From: Xanthoparmelia taractica
Taxonomy: Eukaryota; Ascomycota; Lecanoromycetes; Lecanorales; Parmeliaceae
NCBI GenBank assembly: GCA_033085395.1
Contig: JANQBS010000497.1
Location: 1-18,498, forward strand
DNA: 18,498 nucleotides
Reading direction: 5' to 3'
A program made the translations under genes and the position numbers. Below are positions 1 to 9,714 of the stretch, in pieces (the first letter of the stretch is position 1; each line of letters opens with the position of its first letter). Below the pieces are notes generated by a model that had not been told where the DNA came from, searched no databases, and saw only the letters and a list, made by a program, of their open reading frames with translations.

Positions 1-1361
1 TTAGCGTAAGAACTATCGAGTAATAATATTCGAAAACGTAGATAAAAAGCTAAAAGTAAGTCTAATCTCGAATCTATTTATTCTATTTCATTAATAAATT
101 ATAGTTATTACTTTACGTGAAATTCGTCGCTATTAAAAAAAATTCGATTTAATAATTCTTAAGCTCTTTTTTTCGCGAGTAATAAAAGAGATCGCGATAA
201 TATATATAAAGAAGATACATTTTTCTAGATCGACTATTAAGATTATTTATAAATCGATAAAAGCTTTTTTTTATTATATATTCGAAGATATTCATCTTTA
301 TATTATTTATGCGAAGCGTGTAACTTTAATAACTAAGCATATATAACTATAAAGAATAATCGCAAATTCTTTTTATAATGCGAAGAAAGAAGAAGAAAAT
401 TTATTATCGTAGAATAAATAGTAGATTACTATTATAGTTAGCGTGCTAGTAATTCTTTTAACAATTAAATAAATCAAATACACTAATAATAGTAGAAATA
501 ACTCGCCAAACTCTAGATGATTACAAAGACCTTTCGTAATACAATATCAAATACGATAACGAGCTTAGCTTAACAACGTATTAATAAAGTGAAGTAATAA
601 TAATAGCGATAATAAAGTGAAGTGATGACTAGAATAATAACTAGAATACTAAATAACGTGATGATGAAGTGAAGTAATAAGAATAATAACTAGAATACGT
701 TCGCATAATTCTATATAGAATAACTTCTTCTATATATAATATATTTCCCATACCCCTACATATAACATAGAATATCCCTATATATACTAGAATTTTTTTA
801 GATTATTTCATAATATTAGCACGTCTCTTAGATTATTCCATAAAAATTAAATAATATAATCTCAATATCATATTATATCATAATATAATATCGATATTCT
901 ATATTCCAGATTATCCCAGACCTTTTCGACTCGTAGATAAAAGAAATGTAGCTGAAAAAGAGAGTTAATTTACTAAGCTCGTGAAGAGTAGAGTCTTTAT
1001 ACAACATAATAATAATAATTTAACTTTAATATAGAGTGTTTTTTACGCTATTCAAAGAATCAAGAATTATTAAATTCGATATTATAGTTATTAATTAATA
1101 TTAAGTTAAAGTTTTTTCACTATTTATAATCCCTCGAAACTCTTAATCCCTCTGTTATGAAATATAGCAAACAGCCCTACACGTGACTCCGCACTAGCGG
1201 CTTGGCAAGGAATTTAACTACATAGAATTCTTTCTATATCATAGACATAATCAGTCGATTCACATTTCACAACACCCTCGAGGGTGCGGCGCCCTTAAAA
1301 TTACCCCCTTAATTACTTAGGGCTACAGCCCTATCTAGCGCGCTAAGATCATGGCCTTATT
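1..1361. repeat. AT-rich, RIP-like decayed repeat DNA (left flank)
   Basis: This stretch is very AT-rich. CpA and TpG are nearly absent while TpA and CpG persist; the first 60 bases contain no CpA or TpG at all. That is the expected outcome of repeat-induced point mutation in ascomycetes. No open frame of useful length is present on either strand. Short degenerate repeats occur around 583-700, where 'aaagtgaagt' appears three times and 'agaataataactagaatac' twice. From about 1140 to 1361 the composition is more balanced and includes a 14-bp palindrome, CACCCTCGAGGGTG, at 1273-1286. I recognise no transposon protein here. Confidence 0.8.
727..933 (-). repeat. Inverted, diverged copy of the right-flank 212-bp repeat
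   Basis: Read on the minus strand, this segment starts with ACGAGTCGAAAAGGTCTGG (933 to about 915), nearly the same as the start of the right-flank repeat at 17419. Further in, it has GGAATAATCTA, TATATAGGGATATTCTA and related blocks in the same order and at similar spacing to 17419-17842. The far end is not clear, so the limits are approximate. It is probably an old copy of the same mobile or satellite-like repeat, mutated by RIP. The family is not recognised. Confidence 0.6.
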
Positions 1362-1366
1362 ATTTC

Positions 1367-1495
1367 TGTTGTAACAAGCCACTTGGCCGTCTAGATGATG
1401 CTATAAGGAGTAAGAAATATAGGAGGCGAAATCTTATGTAACAACGTGTTCTTGCCAAGTCACTAGTATAGGGTTGATTGCCACTATTTCTAACA
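1367..1495 (-). repeat. 3' LTR of the retroelement
   Basis: This 129-bp repeat begins TGTTGTAACAAGCC and ends TTTCTAACA on the plus strand. It matches 3011-3139 except for five transitions. The polypurine tract lies directly inside it at 1496-1505 (plus CTCCCCCTCG), which marks it as the downstream LTR of a minus-strand element. Confidence 0.9.
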
Positions 1496-2598
1496 CTCCC
1501 CCTCGATTAGATCCTCTATTTCTAGGGGCGACGGCGATAGTAAAGTAACGATAATATATCTCGGAGATAGCCTATAGATAGAGCAACAAGGAAAGATTCT
1601 TAATGGATTCGATATGGCGTAATTACTGAGTAGTCAGCCACTGAGTAATCGAGATATTAAGTCGTTGATTTTTGAAAGCCGAAAATCGAGACCTACAAAT
1701 CCTTCGAACTCTTCGAATATCGTGCTCGATATAGCAATAGTAATAGTTTAGCTTCGTAAGACACTGGGAAGATTGCCTAACTACTCTATATATTTTACCG
1801 TGATTCTTTAAGCTCTTCTTCAGATCTAGTTACTTTCTCTAACATTATAGTCTACTCTTAATATTGCTTTAGTATAGATATCTAATCGTCGCTTACGCTT
1901 TTCTTAGATGATATCGCTTTAAACTAACTCTCTTCGCTCTAGGTGTTACTTTAATAATCTTTTATTTTATCGAGTCGTCGTTTTACTTCTTTCTAAGAAT
2001 TTCATCTCGATATTATATAGACTTTAATAGTCTTTCGCTTCACTTTAATATTAGATATCGTTACTTTCGCTCCTCTCTCTATACTCTCTTTCTCGTTTAT
2101 TTCGTATAAGCTAGCGAGATAGCTTAGATAGGAAAATACTATAGACGAAGATATCGAGTTGCGATTTAAAAAACGGACGAAACCTAAGAAGAGAAAATAG
2201 GCGGGCCTATAACTTAAATATAGCTCTCTCGATTATGCTTCCTCGATTATAAATCCCTTAATAAATTAATATAAGATAAGATAAGAGGGGAAAAAAGATC
2301 GTCTTGACGAGAATTGAGATATTTATACTTTTAAAGCCGATATAGAATTAAATAAAATTATATTGCTCCCCTTATCGTCGCTCCCTCTAATTTGATATAT
2401 AGATAGATATTATAGGCGGCGATTAAGTAGAAATAGAATATAAGAATCGAATATATCGTTTCGTAGTAGGCTTACTATGAAGATCGAAAAACCGTTAATC
2501 TTCAGGTTCGAGATTAAATAATTCGAATAGATATCGTAGCGTTAGAATCGAATAATAGTCGAAAGAAGAATAATTGTACTGCTTATACAGCGGGATTC

Positions 2599-2834
2599 GC
2601 TATAGGCGAGAAAGTATTTAATTTGCTCCCGATTTTATGCTATTCAACTACCTAATAGCGAGCTTTTATAATAAGTAAGAAAGTATCGATATTTGCTTTC
2701 AAAATATCATTATTATATATAGGCTTCGCCACAGGCGAGAAAGGATCTAGTTTACTCCCTAGCTATCTCATATAGTGAGTTCTATCATAGATAAGAAAGA
2801 GTCACTCCCTAGGTTATTTCGCCACAGGCGAGAA
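2599..2834. repeat. Three spaced copies of a small inverted motif inside the retroelement
   Basis: The motif CGCCACAGGCGAGAA occurs at 2727 and 2820, with a mutated form, CGCTATAGGCGAGAA, at 2599. CGCC and GGCG can pair around a 3-nt loop. The surrounding text is also loosely repeated ('gagaaagga...ctccct'). It lies in what would be the leader of the element, between the primer site and any gag. Confidence 0.5.
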
Positions 2835-2988
2835 TCTCACTTCTCAGATGTTATCACAGATAAACTTAAGAGCCTACTACTTATCGAGCTTTCATCACAG
2901 ATAGAAAGGTCATGACTAATATTATATCTCCTCGTTAATCTAGCTCTCAATAAGAGCTATCATAATCAGCCGACTATAAGATAGATCA

Positions 2989-3010
2989 GCGCTAACCCGG
3001 ACTCATAACC
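2989..3010 (-). other. Primer-binding site, initiator tRNA-Met half-molecule type
   Basis: On the minus strand, immediately inside the 5' LTR, the sequence runs GGTTATGAGTCCGGGTTAGC. Its complement contains CTCATAACC, the anticodon loop of tRNA-Met. Copia of Drosophila and many fungal copia elements prime from an initiator tRNA-Met cut in the anticodon region rather than from the tRNA 3' end. The match places this element in the Ty1/copia superfamily. Confidence 0.65.
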
Positions 3011-3139
3011 TGTTATAACAAGCCACTTGACCGTCTAGATGATGCTATAAGGAGTAAGAAATACAGGAGGCGAAATCTTATGTAACAACGTGTTCTTGCC
3101 AAGCCACTAGTATAGGGCTGATTGCCACTATTTCTAACA
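3011..3139 (-). repeat. 5' LTR of the retroelement
   Basis: This is the second 129-bp LTR copy. It is followed by ATTTC (3140-3144), the right half of the target-site duplication. Its inner edge at 3010 abuts the primer-binding site, so transcription of the element would have started here and run towards lower coordinates. Confidence 0.9.
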
Positions 3140-3144
3140 ATTTC

Positions 3145-3801
3145 TATCAGCATGCATTTGTACTTAGAAACCTCATAGTTAAAATTCTATTCACACCACG
3201 TTCAAACGCTATTTCAGATCCTACGTGTAGTCCCTGACAGAAAGAAAAGGTCTGTCAATTCTTTGAAGATGCTTAGGATAGGACATAGCCATGATAGTTC
3301 GTAATCAAGATTCATTTGATCCAATGCTCCCAATCAAATTTCACTTACTTACTCCGCGCTAGATAATGAGAAGATATTAGGAATGGGGGAGGGGAATATC
3401 GTCCGCATTTTGCCTGGGTTCACTAGTGAGACGGATTGGGGGGTTTTGGAACTACTTGCATCTGAGATTCTCGTTGATTGTCCATTAGATGAGACAGCAA
3501 TCTGTGGGTGGCAATGCATGCGGCACAAGTTTGTATGGCTCGCCGCGGCTTACTAGACTGAAGGGTTTTAAAGGTTCAATAAAACAGGAATTTTTGGCGT
3601 TCTGGGAGTGTATCCGACAACAGCATATATCCTCACCTGCGGCCGGTGATGGGCTTTTAAAGCCGGAAGCAATGGGGAACAGATTTGAAAGGTTTAGGTA
3701 TCTTCGGAGACTTTTGGCGGTGAGCCATGATGCAACCTACACTTACACTACTCGCATCGTGATACTCTCCAGTCGATCTGGATCCTGCGGGTCATTAAGA
3801 T
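3145..3801. other. Intergenic, no gene recognised
   Basis: Base composition returns to normal here. An open stretch of 113 codons exists on the plus strand at 3489-3830. It has no recognisable domain and overlaps the 3' end of the PTH11-like gene on the other strand, so I do not call it. Part of this segment should hold the 3' UTR of that gene. Confidence 0.5.
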
Positions 3802-5178
3802 TCAATGATCGATGTGCGCCTCATCCATAGGAAGGATATTTTCCCCCGAATCAAATGATGGCTTCTGGTGTTCTTTCCAAGGCGCCGGGGGATCTTTGCT
3901 TCCCCCATGGATCATGGTCGAGACTTGCTGTAGACCAATCTTGTTCAACATAATATCAGACGTACTTTCTTTAGACTGTTTGCTCGTTTTGCTGCCGGAG
4001 AAGAAGAAAGCTCTGCGGGATGTGACGTCAGAATTACCCTTCGGATTTTCCTCCGGGAGGCGATGGTGTTTGGCACGTTCAGATTTCTTGAATAGAGAGG
4101 GGAAAGAGGCGAGACATGCGACTATGATGGCTGTTTGAAGAGAAGTATAAGGTAAGCTTAGCTTGTGATATAGAGGCTCATGTAGCACGAAACGAGAGCG
4201 GTGCGGACTTACAGACAGCTTGCTCGATGGAGCTCCACATGTACAACCACGACTGATCTGGCTCGTCACTGTAGGAAGTCACGACGGTGGAGCGGATGAT
4301 GGCAAAGACCATGATAATGACTGTGATACCGAAGATGCCGCTTAGAGCGAATTTCTTCCGGACGCTCAGCCGGACCTTCCAGAGTAGATTGACTGGAACG
4401 AGGATGACTGGCGAGTGTTACTAAGGGACAGCTCCCAAGGGTTACTCAATGGGTAAGACAGACTCAAAGCGTCAGTGACGACGTCGAGAATCATATTGGC
4501 GCGAAGAGTGTCCCTCTGAAACTTCACTGGCCCTGGCGCGTTCGCGCAGTGAGCTGAAATATATCAGTCACTGCTGCTTCTAGGGGATCTGAATGCTTAC
4601 TCTGAATGTATAAGAACGAAGAAGCAAGACAGGAGTACTCAATGGTGCCTAAGCAGGTAATGTACGAGGCCAGAGTAATTGCCAGGACAGTCCACCACAC
4701 TACGCTCTGATTCCTCACGTTATGACCAAGTCGCTTAAAGAAGACCAGAAAGGAGAACTTGACGCTCCAAAGTCCCGTGTAGAAGAAGACGATCACGGCG
4801 ACAGACTTCCGAAGGTACTGTTCCAATTCGTGTCCAAAATTCGGCGGTGGAGGAAAAACTTGTCCGGAGGAGACGGCATAATTCAAGTAAAGGCCGTCCT
4901 GTGCGAATTGCCATAAGATGGTATTGGTCAGGAGTGCGACCCACGCGAAGAAAACGAGGCCATCATCCGCCTGCGGTTGACCAAAAACCTTGAAGCGGAC
5001 TATGAGTCGAAAGACAAAAAAGAGTACCGTAAGGCCTACACTACCCCATGCAATACCCTTCACGGGAGTCAGTAAATATCGGATGAGAGTGTCCAGTATC
5101 ACACGCCCGACTCACCATGAAAGTGGTCTGACCAATCCTCGCCGGCGCGGTGGTCGCGATTGGCGGAGCTGAAGCCAT
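3802..5178 (-). CDS. PTH11-like seven-helix (rhodopsin-domain) integral membrane protein
   Basis: Five exons on the minus strand: 5178-5116, 5057-4601, 4553-4464, 4407-4213, 4130-3802. They give 1134 nt and 377 residues. Introns are 58, 47, 56 and 82 nt with GT..AG borders; the first has a TACTGAC branch site. The start at 5178 has A at -3 and supplies a short outside tail (MASAPPIATTAPAR). Seven hydrophobic segments follow. Family landmarks are QADDGLVFFAWV after helix 1, FFYTGLWSVKFSFLVFFKRLG at helices 3-4, EYSCLASSF, KFQRDTLRANMILDVVTDAL at helix 5, and WLYMWSSIEQAVSIIVACLASFPSLF at helices 6-7, with a polar cytoplasmic tail. There is no CFEM domain. The family is broad and includes Magnaporthe PTH11, but most members have no known ligand; they act in the plasma membrane. 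It is divergent from P450-1 (617 bp apart), so a shared promoter region is possible but unproven. Confidence 0.9.
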
Positions 5179-5795
5179 TCTTAATAGCGCAGTCCTGCGG
5201 AGCTGGGAAGGATAGGAATTGATACAGCTGACTTTTTTCTGGGCTCGATGGCTATTTGAATGGGAATTGCCAGACTCGATCAGTCCTCAAATACAAATAA
5301 GTCTATGTAAGCCTGGGAGACTAGACTTGTGGCATTAAACTTAGCTGCGAGCTAGAAGGCTGAGCTGTCGGTAGGTATGACTGTGCGGCGTAGCCTGTTG
5401 TTTTGGGAAAAATCGCGGCTGACTAAGAGGGCACACCAAACACTACTGTACTCTGGTAATGGCGTGAAGGGTGTGCGCCAAGAAGCATTATTGGTACGGC
5501 AGAGTATCACCTGAACAGGATGATGCATGCAACGGGTCAGACTAGTGTCTGATGTCGCTGCCTCAGCTATTGCTGATAGCTGCATGCATGAAGTAGGTGC
5601 CGCTTTATTGTCATTCTCACCGGGCGTGCATAGACTAGGTCTTACGTGAGTGAATATACAGGCCGAGGTACTTGCCCCGCAATGACTGTCCAATCGACTC
5701 AAGTCTGCAACTCTCTTCGTGTCCGACCTTCTCACAACCTTGAGGAAGCTTGAACCGCCTTCCCCAACTTCATGAGTGCCTGACCCTATCACGAA
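5179..5795. other. Divergent intergenic region between the PTH11-like gene and P450-1
   Basis: About 617 bp separate the two start codons, so both promoters must lie here. A 146-codon open frame on the minus strand (5352-5792) has no hydrophobic pattern or domain that I recognise, and it abuts the P450 start; I regard it as chance. A repeated TGCATGCA-type motif is seen near 5523-5528 and 5580-5588. No convincing TATA box is visible. Confidence 0.45.
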
Positions 5796-7704
5796 ATGAA
5801 GACAATAGCCATCAGTGTCACATCTTTTCCGTCAAGGTCAGACATATCCGAATTGTGGCTTCACTCATAGCTTCGTGGTATTCTTGCCATTTGGGTCGTC
5901 CCACTTATCATCCTCGTATATGTCCTGGCTTCAGTTCAGGCAAAACGCTCCCAAAAAAAGCCAGAATCATGGAAAGAACCGCCTACATACCCATGCACAG
6001 TACCTATTCTTGGTCATTTGGCGATGATGGCGTGGAATTTGTCTGAACTCATATCTTCTGTGATGCAAGTCTATCTGATTCTTCGCGATATCGAAACGCT
6101 GACAGAGCTTTCCTTTCAAGTTCTCAATTTAATAACGTTCCTGTTCGTCTTAAACTCCTGGTTACGGATCTGTACGTCATATCGGGTTCAGAGAGCATCC
6201 AAGTGGTGGGGAAGGAGTCAAATCTGCACAACAAAGCCTACAAAGCTCTTTCTGTCCATAACATGTGCAAGATGCCGAAGGATACGTTGGCCTTTTGGAT
6301 GGATGACGATTCTGGCCATCATCCACAACCCCATCCAGACAGCGAAGTTCTGCCACATCTCCGCATCGATTATCTCACGTATTCTTCGGTAGCCACATTC
6401 TTGACAGGCGAAGGTTTGAAGCCTTTCGCCAGGCGCTATACAACAAATTTGACAGAACGTCTCTTGAAAACTGGCTCTGTCCGCGCAGAATGGTCAAACT
6501 TCCCTGACCTGTTTGCATTCATGCAAGCAGAACTGTTTCCCGCGGCTGTTGAGGCAATGTGTGGCCAAGGTCTTCTCTCAATGAATCTCACTTTCGTTGA
6601 AGATTTCTGGGCGTTCAACAAGGTCCTACCAGGATTAGCCAAAGGCTACCCTCGATGGCTATTCCCTAGCTTTTACAGAGCACGTGATAAATGCCTTTGC
6701 TCTCTTAAACGATGGCATGAAGTCATATGGACTCATTTTGACGAACCTGCAGGCGATTTTAGGGGCTGGAATCCCGTCTACGGAACCGAGTTTGTCAAAT
6801 TCAGACACGTCATGCGGTCAAAGATGCCACGTATGAACGCGGATGCAGCTGCCACGGAGGACTTAGGATTGATATGGGCGTAAGTGGGATCTTCCTCGGT
6901 TCTTCTCCAATCATTCAGCTGACATACCTCGAACGACTTAGTTTGAACGGAAATTCTATTCCCAATTCATTTTGGATGATTGCCGAGGTGTTACGGGACG
7001 CCAGACTTCTCTCTCGGATCCGTTGCACAATCGACAGCTATCGTGATGACTCGAATTTGGGCAAAATTGGGTTCGATTATGTCAAGCTTTGCAATGATCC
7101 CCTCCTACAATCTTTATATGCAGAAACCCTTCACTTGCACGTCGCGAGTTTCCTTATGCGAGGACCTGCGCAGGCAGACATGAACCTCAAGGGTTGGCGG
7201 ATACCAAGGGATGCTGTAATGTTGATTTCGAGCTACAATGCACAAACCGATGCGAAAGCGTGGGGCACCCACGACAACTATCCGTCTCAATCAGTCGAGC
7301 GTTTCTTGGCGGAACGTTTTCTGGTGTATCCGAAATCTAAGATCAATAGTACCATCTCCTCCGCAAAATCAGATCAGTTCGCCATGGGAGCTCATCACCC
7401 TCCAACGTCCCAACTATCAACGAAGGACTCTGGGTCTCAGCCAACTCCTGAATTTTCACTCGCAGGCCGTTCGGGTGACTGGATTCCTTACGGCGGCGGC
7501 CAAAGGATGTGTCCAGGTAGGCACTTCGCCAAACAGGAAATGATATCAAGTCTTGCTATCATGTTGACACTGTTCGACATCGAGCTGGTCGATGAGGCGG
7601 GTAGAATTCCCGAGAACGACATGGCAGGATTTGGGTTCGGTGCTTTGTGGCCGAAAGGGGCAACGCCTGTTAGGATGAGGCTGAGGAAGATGGTACATAT
7701 GTGA
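5796..7704 (+). CDS. P450-1: CYP7/CYP8-like cytochrome P450, possibly decaying
   Basis: Microsomal haem monooxygenase, modelled as 5796-5816, 5871-6064, 6121-6879, 6942-7704 (578 residues). Landmarks are an N-terminal membrane anchor (ILAIWVVPLIILVYVL), a proline-rich hinge ending VPILGH, FNNVPVRLKLL, an I-helix WALNGNSIPNSFW lacking AGxDTT (as in CYP7/CYP8-like enzymes), and the haem loop PYGGGQRMCPG with Cys at 7510-7512. Oddities: the invariant ExxR motif reads ETLH, with His at 7132-7134. An in-frame TAG at 5868-5870 must be spliced out, here with a weak intron 5817-5870, or it truncates the anchor exon. The intron 6065-6120 is of GC-AG type; 6880-6941 is ordinary. It is a paralogue of P450-3 and shares two intron positions with it. 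The core from 5871 is certain as a P450; the start and its activity are not. No substrate can be inferred. Confidence 0.8.
6065..6120 (+). other. GC-AG intron in P450-1
   Basis: The only join that keeps both flanking exons in the P450 frame uses the donor GCAAGT at 6065 and the acceptor TTTCAAG at 6120, with a CTGAC branch site about 20 nt before the acceptor. The joined residues read LISSV-ISQFNNVPV, the expected spacing after the VPILGH motif. The nearby GT at 6069 would shift the frame, and the GT at 6041 would delete eight residues. Confidence 0.7.
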
Positions 7705-7798
7705 CTACTCTCTTTGATGCTGACAAGCTTTCTTCCGGAATTGGGAATTACAACTTTGGCAAATGCTCTCTCGGTCAGCAGTCTTAGGTACAACCTAC

Positions 7799-7804
7799 AA
7801 TAAA
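7799..7804 (+). terminator. Candidate polyadenylation signal of P450-1
   Basis: AATAAA lies 95 nt after the P450-1 stop codon. The position is typical for a fungal 3' UTR, but the hexamer is common by chance. Confidence 0.35.
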
Positions 7805-9005
7805 CACAGACACTTCAAGTATCGCGCTATTGGGCAATTGGTCTCTCCAGACCTCCTTCAGAAATGCAGAATCAGGTTGAAGAGAAGGCAGTGATGGCTA
7901 ATTGGACTTCTTTGTACTATATAGAGAGTGTCGTGGCAGTCGTAAGAAAGGTTTCTTATCTTCAAGCAGACCGTTCGGCCAGTCGCCAGTCCAGACCATC
8001 ATCAATGGACCATGTTCAAGCTTAGCAATGAGCGCGCAGGACACTGTTCCGCATTTCGCGTGAATGGCGCAGTATCCTATGCCCCGAATGGGCAGTAACC
8101 TCGAAGCATAGCAAGCTAGACTATGATGAACTTTCTCTTTCTCTGTATCCATAGGAGAGGCAAAATCTGTCTTGTGTTAGGTGATCGTGATATGATCTGT
8201 AGAGGTGAGACTCGTCCCACCACAAGCAGATATGTATCTGTCTAGAGTCAGAAGATTGTCTAGAAATAGTTAGCGGTGGATTGTACTGACAAGCGTTCCA
8301 ATGAACCGATCGAGCTGTCAAGTTGCATATGATAACGTTTACGACGCAAACAAACAGCATGCTGATGGTGACGATGACACGCAGTCTTATAAGGCTCTGA
8401 GGTTTCACGTTAAGATAAGGGAAAGAAAGGCTCGTTCCCTTCTGAAGTATAGGCTTATCAACAGGAGCGAGCAGCATGATCGTGAAGTATACTCTATACG
8501 ATTATGTTTGATAAATGATGAAAGGAGCAGTCAGGGAAAGGCAACCTGTGTCCGGAAGTTTGATATCATTCCTGCCTCTTACGTCTGAGAGTAGAAATAG
8601 AAGTCAAGAAGTGTAGAACAATCGATAGTCGACGAGAGCGACGGCCGTGCATTGAGGATAAGCTCGAAGGGCATATCAAGGCCGCGATGGTGCATGATCC
8701 AGAAGAATTGTTGTTCTGCCGTCCTGCTGACTCACGCCTGCTTATTCACATGTACGGATCAACATCCTTGGTGGGACATCAGGGCTGAGTCAAAAAGAAG
8801 GAATGGCGCATGGTTTATTGTTTCGACCACGGATTTCCTGCCATCTGTCCTATGCATACCGGAGCTAATGCAGGATTTTGGCCAAGTTCGTTGACAGGTG
8901 TTGTTTTCAGTTTCAGGTAGGTATTACAAGGCTGAAGGAGGGAGACCAAATGGAACCTAACTTAGGTCTACCAATGTCTTGATTGGAGTGAGAGCAGAGA
9001 ATGAT

Positions 9006-9034
9006 GCACCGGTGAAGCACCGGTGACTGCACCG
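9006..9034. repeat. Tandem CACCGGTG palindromes
   Basis: GCACCGGTGA occurs twice with an 11-bp period (9006-9015 and 9017-9026), followed by a third partial GCACCG at 9029-9034. CACCGGTG is itself palindromic. An 11-bp period places the copies on about the same face of the helix, as in some factor-binding arrays, but no factor is known to me for this motif. Confidence 0.4.
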
Positions 9035-9611
9035 AAATAAATATCCCTCAATCAATCAATCAAGCCGCGAACCCTGGGGTGAAAATGAGGATTGCCTGAT
9101 GCAGAGCCAAAAGCGGATTGATGCAGGGAGGAAGGGAGGAAGCCTACCTATTATGTAAGTCTAAGTATAAGCGCCCCAATGACTTATCGCCTACCTTAAG
9201 GTGCCTCGGTAATGATCATCCTCGGGTACTACCTTAAATGTGAAGTACTTGAGTACACGGCACCCGGCCCGTAGCGGTTAATTGGCCCTTCATTTATCCC
9301 TCATAGCTGGTACTCGTACTCTGAGTCTGACACCTTAAATAGCGCTACCTATGTACGGAGTATATGCGAGATAATTCAAGCTGAGAGGTTAGCTACATGG
9401 ATGATGGCGCAGGGTTTGCTCCCACATCGATTCACATGCCTTGTTTTAGCGCTGACAGCCTTATTGAGCTTTGCAAGGATGCTAGACCAGGTGCGTATTC
9501 TTTTCTCCGTCTGACTGCAGCAAGGGCGCGTCAATTCTCGTGCTGTCGCTCTGGACCCCTCACTGTTTGTCACTAGCTCCAATACATTTATTACCACTCG
9601 AAACGCAGTGG

Positions 9612-9634
9612 TTTTTTTTCTTTTTTCTTTTCAG
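9612..9634 (+). promoter_or_regulatory. Pyrimidine tract ending in CAG upstream of P450-2
   Basis: A run of 22 T/C residues ends in CAG about 80 nt before the P450-2 start codon. T/C-rich tracts are usual in highly expressed fungal promoters just before the transcription start. The same string could also be the acceptor of an intron in the 5' UTR. The sequence alone does not decide between these. Confidence 0.3.
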
Positions 9635-9714
9635 AACGGCTGACTACTCAGGTGGGCTGCCTCCGGACTGTTTGTGACTCTTCAAAGCCAAGGCCTACAC
9701 AGCACAAGTCCAAG

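Larger units (their letters stand above)
1367..3139 (-). mobile_element. Short, decayed Ty1/copia-type LTR retroelement
   Basis: Two 129-bp direct repeats bound a 1515-bp interior. Each begins TGTT and ends AACA, and the pair is flanked by the 5-bp target duplication ATTTC (1362-1366 and 3140-3144). Orientation is minus: a purine tract (CGAGGGGGAG on the minus strand) adjoins the repeat at 1367-1495, making that the 3' LTR, and a primer-binding site adjoins the repeat at 3011-3139. The interior is about a third of a normal copia interior and is RIP-like, with no readable gag, integrase or reverse transcriptase. It is therefore either a deletion derivative or a non-autonomous element. The LTRs differ at five positions, all transitions, two of them in CpA/TpG context. 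The copia assignment rests on the half-tRNA primer site, not on protein similarity. Confidence 0.85.
7705..9714. other. 2-kb gap between P450-1 and P450-2, no gene recognised
   Basis: Several open stretches of 70-118 codons exist on both strands (for example 8121-8477 minus and 8301-8588 plus), but none shows a domain or a splice pattern that extends it. The segment is not AT-rich, so it is not RIP-type repeat DNA. Small features are a tandem GCACCGGTGA motif at 9006-9026, an ATCA microsatellite near 9051-9062, GGGAGGAA repeats near 9130, and ACCTTAA at 9193, 9231 and 9332. The last 100 bases should hold the P450-2 promoter. Confidence 0.5.

Noticed and set aside
2599..2834. Possible CRISPR-like array in the left flank
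   Set aside because: The copies are irregularly spaced and diverged, lie inside an LTR element and the host is a eukaryote.
2989..3010. A tRNA gene suggested by the CTCATAACC string
   Set aside because: Only the anticodon-arm part is present and it abuts an LTR, as expected for a primer-binding site; there is no acceptor or T arm.
3489..3830. 113-codon open stretch on the plus strand
   Set aside because: No domain, no hydrophobic pattern, no splice extension, and it runs into the 3' end of the well-supported gene on the opposite strand.
5352..5792. 146-codon open stretch on the minus strand
   Set aside because: Low-complexity mixed composition without any motif; it lies in the divergent promoter region and ends at the P450-1 start.
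6041..6120. Canonical GT donor at 6041 for the P450-1 second intron
   Set aside because: It keeps the frame but removes eight residues (LSELISSV) that fit the family; the GCAAGT donor explains both frame and length better.
8121..8477. 118-codon open stretch on the minus strand with some hydrophobic residues
   Set aside because: It overlaps other open stretches on both strands and shows no family signature; such lengths are expected by chance in 2 kb of normal-GC DNA.
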